A DNA stretch of 22,523 nucleotides from an uncultured Oscillospiraceae bacterium. Lineage in GTDB: Bacteria > Bacillota > Clostridia > Oscillospirales > Oscillospiraceae. The DNA is taken from contig CAJFPI010000093.1 in the NCBI GenBank assembly GCA_904398675.1, forward strand, positions 1-22,523. Reading direction: 5' to 3'. The position numbers were made by a program, and so were the translations under genes. Shown here piece after piece: positions 21,626-22,523 of this stretch. The notes under the pieces were generated by a model, which was not told where the DNA came from, searched no databases, and worked only from the letters and a program-made list of their open reading frames with translations. Every line of letters starts with the position of its first letter. The stretch's first letter is position 1.

Positions 21626-22523
21626 TATTCCTCCACCGCCTCGCCAGTGAGCTCCCCGTCCATGACCCCGGTGATCCGCACCGGGAGGAAGGTGCCGGGG
21701 GCTACGCCGCCGTCGGCAGTGAAATAGATCTTGCCGTCGATATCCGGGCTCTCCGCCCAGCTGCGGCCCACATAACACATGGCCTGGCCGTCAATCCCCT
21801 CGCAGAGGACCTCCACGGTCTCCCCCAGCATGCTCTCGTTGAAGTCGTCCATGATCCTGGACTGCACGTCCACCAGCAGCTCCGCCCGGCGCTGGGCCTC
21901 CTCGGTGCTGACCCGCTCCATCCTCTCCGCTGCGGTGCCCTCCTCCGGGGAGTAGGGGAACACGCCGGCCCGCTCAATGCGGACGGTCCGGAGGAAGTCG
22001 CACAGCTCCTCAAAGGCGGCCTCGTCCTCCCCGGGAAGGCCGGTGATGAGGCTGGTGCGCAGCACCAGGCCCGGGATCCGCTCCCGGAGCTTTTGGAAGG
22101 TCTCCAGCAGGAAGGCCTTGTCCCCCCGGCGGTTCATCAGCTTGAGGATGCGGTCGTTGCAGTGCTGGATGGGGAGATCGATGTACTTGAGGATCTTGGG
22201 CTCCCGGGCGATGGTGTCGATGAGCTCGTCGGTGATCTCGTCGGGATAGAGATAGTGGAGGCGAATCCAGCGGAAGTCCAGCCTGCACAGCGCCCGCACC
22301 AGCTCCGCCAGATGGCGCTGTCCGTCCCAGTCGATGCCATAGCGGGTGATGTCCTGGGCAATGACGATCAGCTCCTTCACCCCCTGGTCCGCCAGCCACT
22401 TGGCCTCCCCCAGGACGCTCTCCATGGGGCGGCTGCGGTAGCGGCCCCGGAGCTTGGGGATGATGCAGTAGGAGCAGCAGTTGTCGCACCCCTCGGCAAT
22501 GCGGAGGTAGGCGAAATAGGAGG
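21625..22523 (-). CDS. rimO: Ribosomal protein S12 methylthiotransferase RimO, C-terminal part
   Basis: Radical SAM enzyme that adds a methylthio group to an aspartate of ribosomal protein S12. About 299 codons are in view and the N-terminal part lies beyond the right edge. The first visible residues are SYFAYLRIAEGCDN, then CCSYC; the CxxxCxxC cluster is CDNCCSYC (22488-22465). The RimO-typical IIPKLRGRYRSRPMESVL and ELIVIAQDITRYGIDWDG follow, and a C-terminal TRAM-type RNA-binding domain lies at about 21630-21840. These motifs separate RimO from MiaB. It is the first visible gene of an operon with the helix-hairpin-helix gene and pgsA. Confidence 0.94.
   Translation of the reverse strand, partial: SYFAYLRIAEGCDNCCSYCIIPKLRGRYRSRPMESVLGEAKWLADQGVKELIVIAQDITRYGIDWDGQRHLAELVRALCRLDFRWIRLHYLYPDEITDELIDTIAREPKILKYIDLPIQHCNDRILKLMNRRGDKAFLLETFQKLRERIPGLVLRTSLITGLPGEDEAAFEELCDFLRTVRIERAGVFPYSPEEGTAAERMERVSTEEAQRRAELLVDVQSRIMDDFNESMLGETVEVLCEGIDGQAMCYVGRSWAESPDIDGKIYFTADGGVAPGTFLPVRITGVMDGELTGEAVEE

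Noticed and set aside
21626..21778. Upstream extension of the helix-hairpin-helix frame
   Set aside because: It overlaps the RimO TRAM region out of frame; the TAATG junction with GGAGGA marks the real start.

Overview
The window is a GC-rich chromosomal segment (often above 65% G+C in coding parts) from an endospore-forming, anaerobic-type member of the Clostridia. The spore gene spoVAC, the RpiR and Dpp/Opp families, strong GGAGG ribosome-binding sites and the rimO-pgsA pairing fit an Oscillospiraceae-like gut bacterium. That placement is inference; no rRNA or tRNA gene is visible. All clear genes are chromosomal housekeeping or transport genes. I see no phage, IS, CRISPR or conjugation gene.

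Layout. (1) 1-350 (-): the start of a GyrB/ParE-type topoisomerase gene, reading out of the left edge. (2) 351-999: a 649-base non-coding stretch with opposed promoters and an unusual cluster of DnaA-box sequences. (3) 1000-9982 (+): an RpiR regulator, an M14 zinc carboxypeptidase, a complete Dpp/Opp-type peptide ABC importer (two permeases, two ATPases, lipoprotein receptor) and an M20 amidohydrolase. It reads as one peptide-scavenging cassette ending at a strong terminator. (4) 10034-10194: copy 1 of a 161-bp structured intergenic repeat. (5) 10287-11696 (-): M18 aminopeptidase. (6) 11982-12425 (-) spoVAC, divergent from 12564-13772 (+) hemW. (7) 13799-14185: copy 2 of the repeat followed by a block of consecutive hairpins. 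(8) 14190-18899 (-): a 1329-residue FtsX-type permease with a huge coiled-coil ectodomain and its ATPase, divergent from a TetR regulator (19085-19690). (9) 19757-20676 (-): riboflavin transporter ribU behind an FMN riboswitch. (10) 20809-22523 (-): rimO (cut by the right edge), a small helix-hairpin-helix Cdd1-type protein and pgsA, with overlapping or touching reading frames.

How it works together. The opp cassette would import peptides and trim them with flanking metallopeptidases (M14, M20), under a sugar-phosphate-type regulator whose ligand loops are not the usual ones. The FtsX/ATPase pair is probably an exporter or envelope-remodelling system controlled by the divergent TetR protein. 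RibU uptake should be shut off by FMN through a hairpin that can hide its ribosome-binding site.

Most worth a second look: the paired structured repeats placed directly behind terminators; the hairpin-rich block after copy 2; the DnaA-box cluster; the abrupt low-GC patch inside the FtsX coiled coil; and an 11-base promoter motif shared by three unrelated genes.
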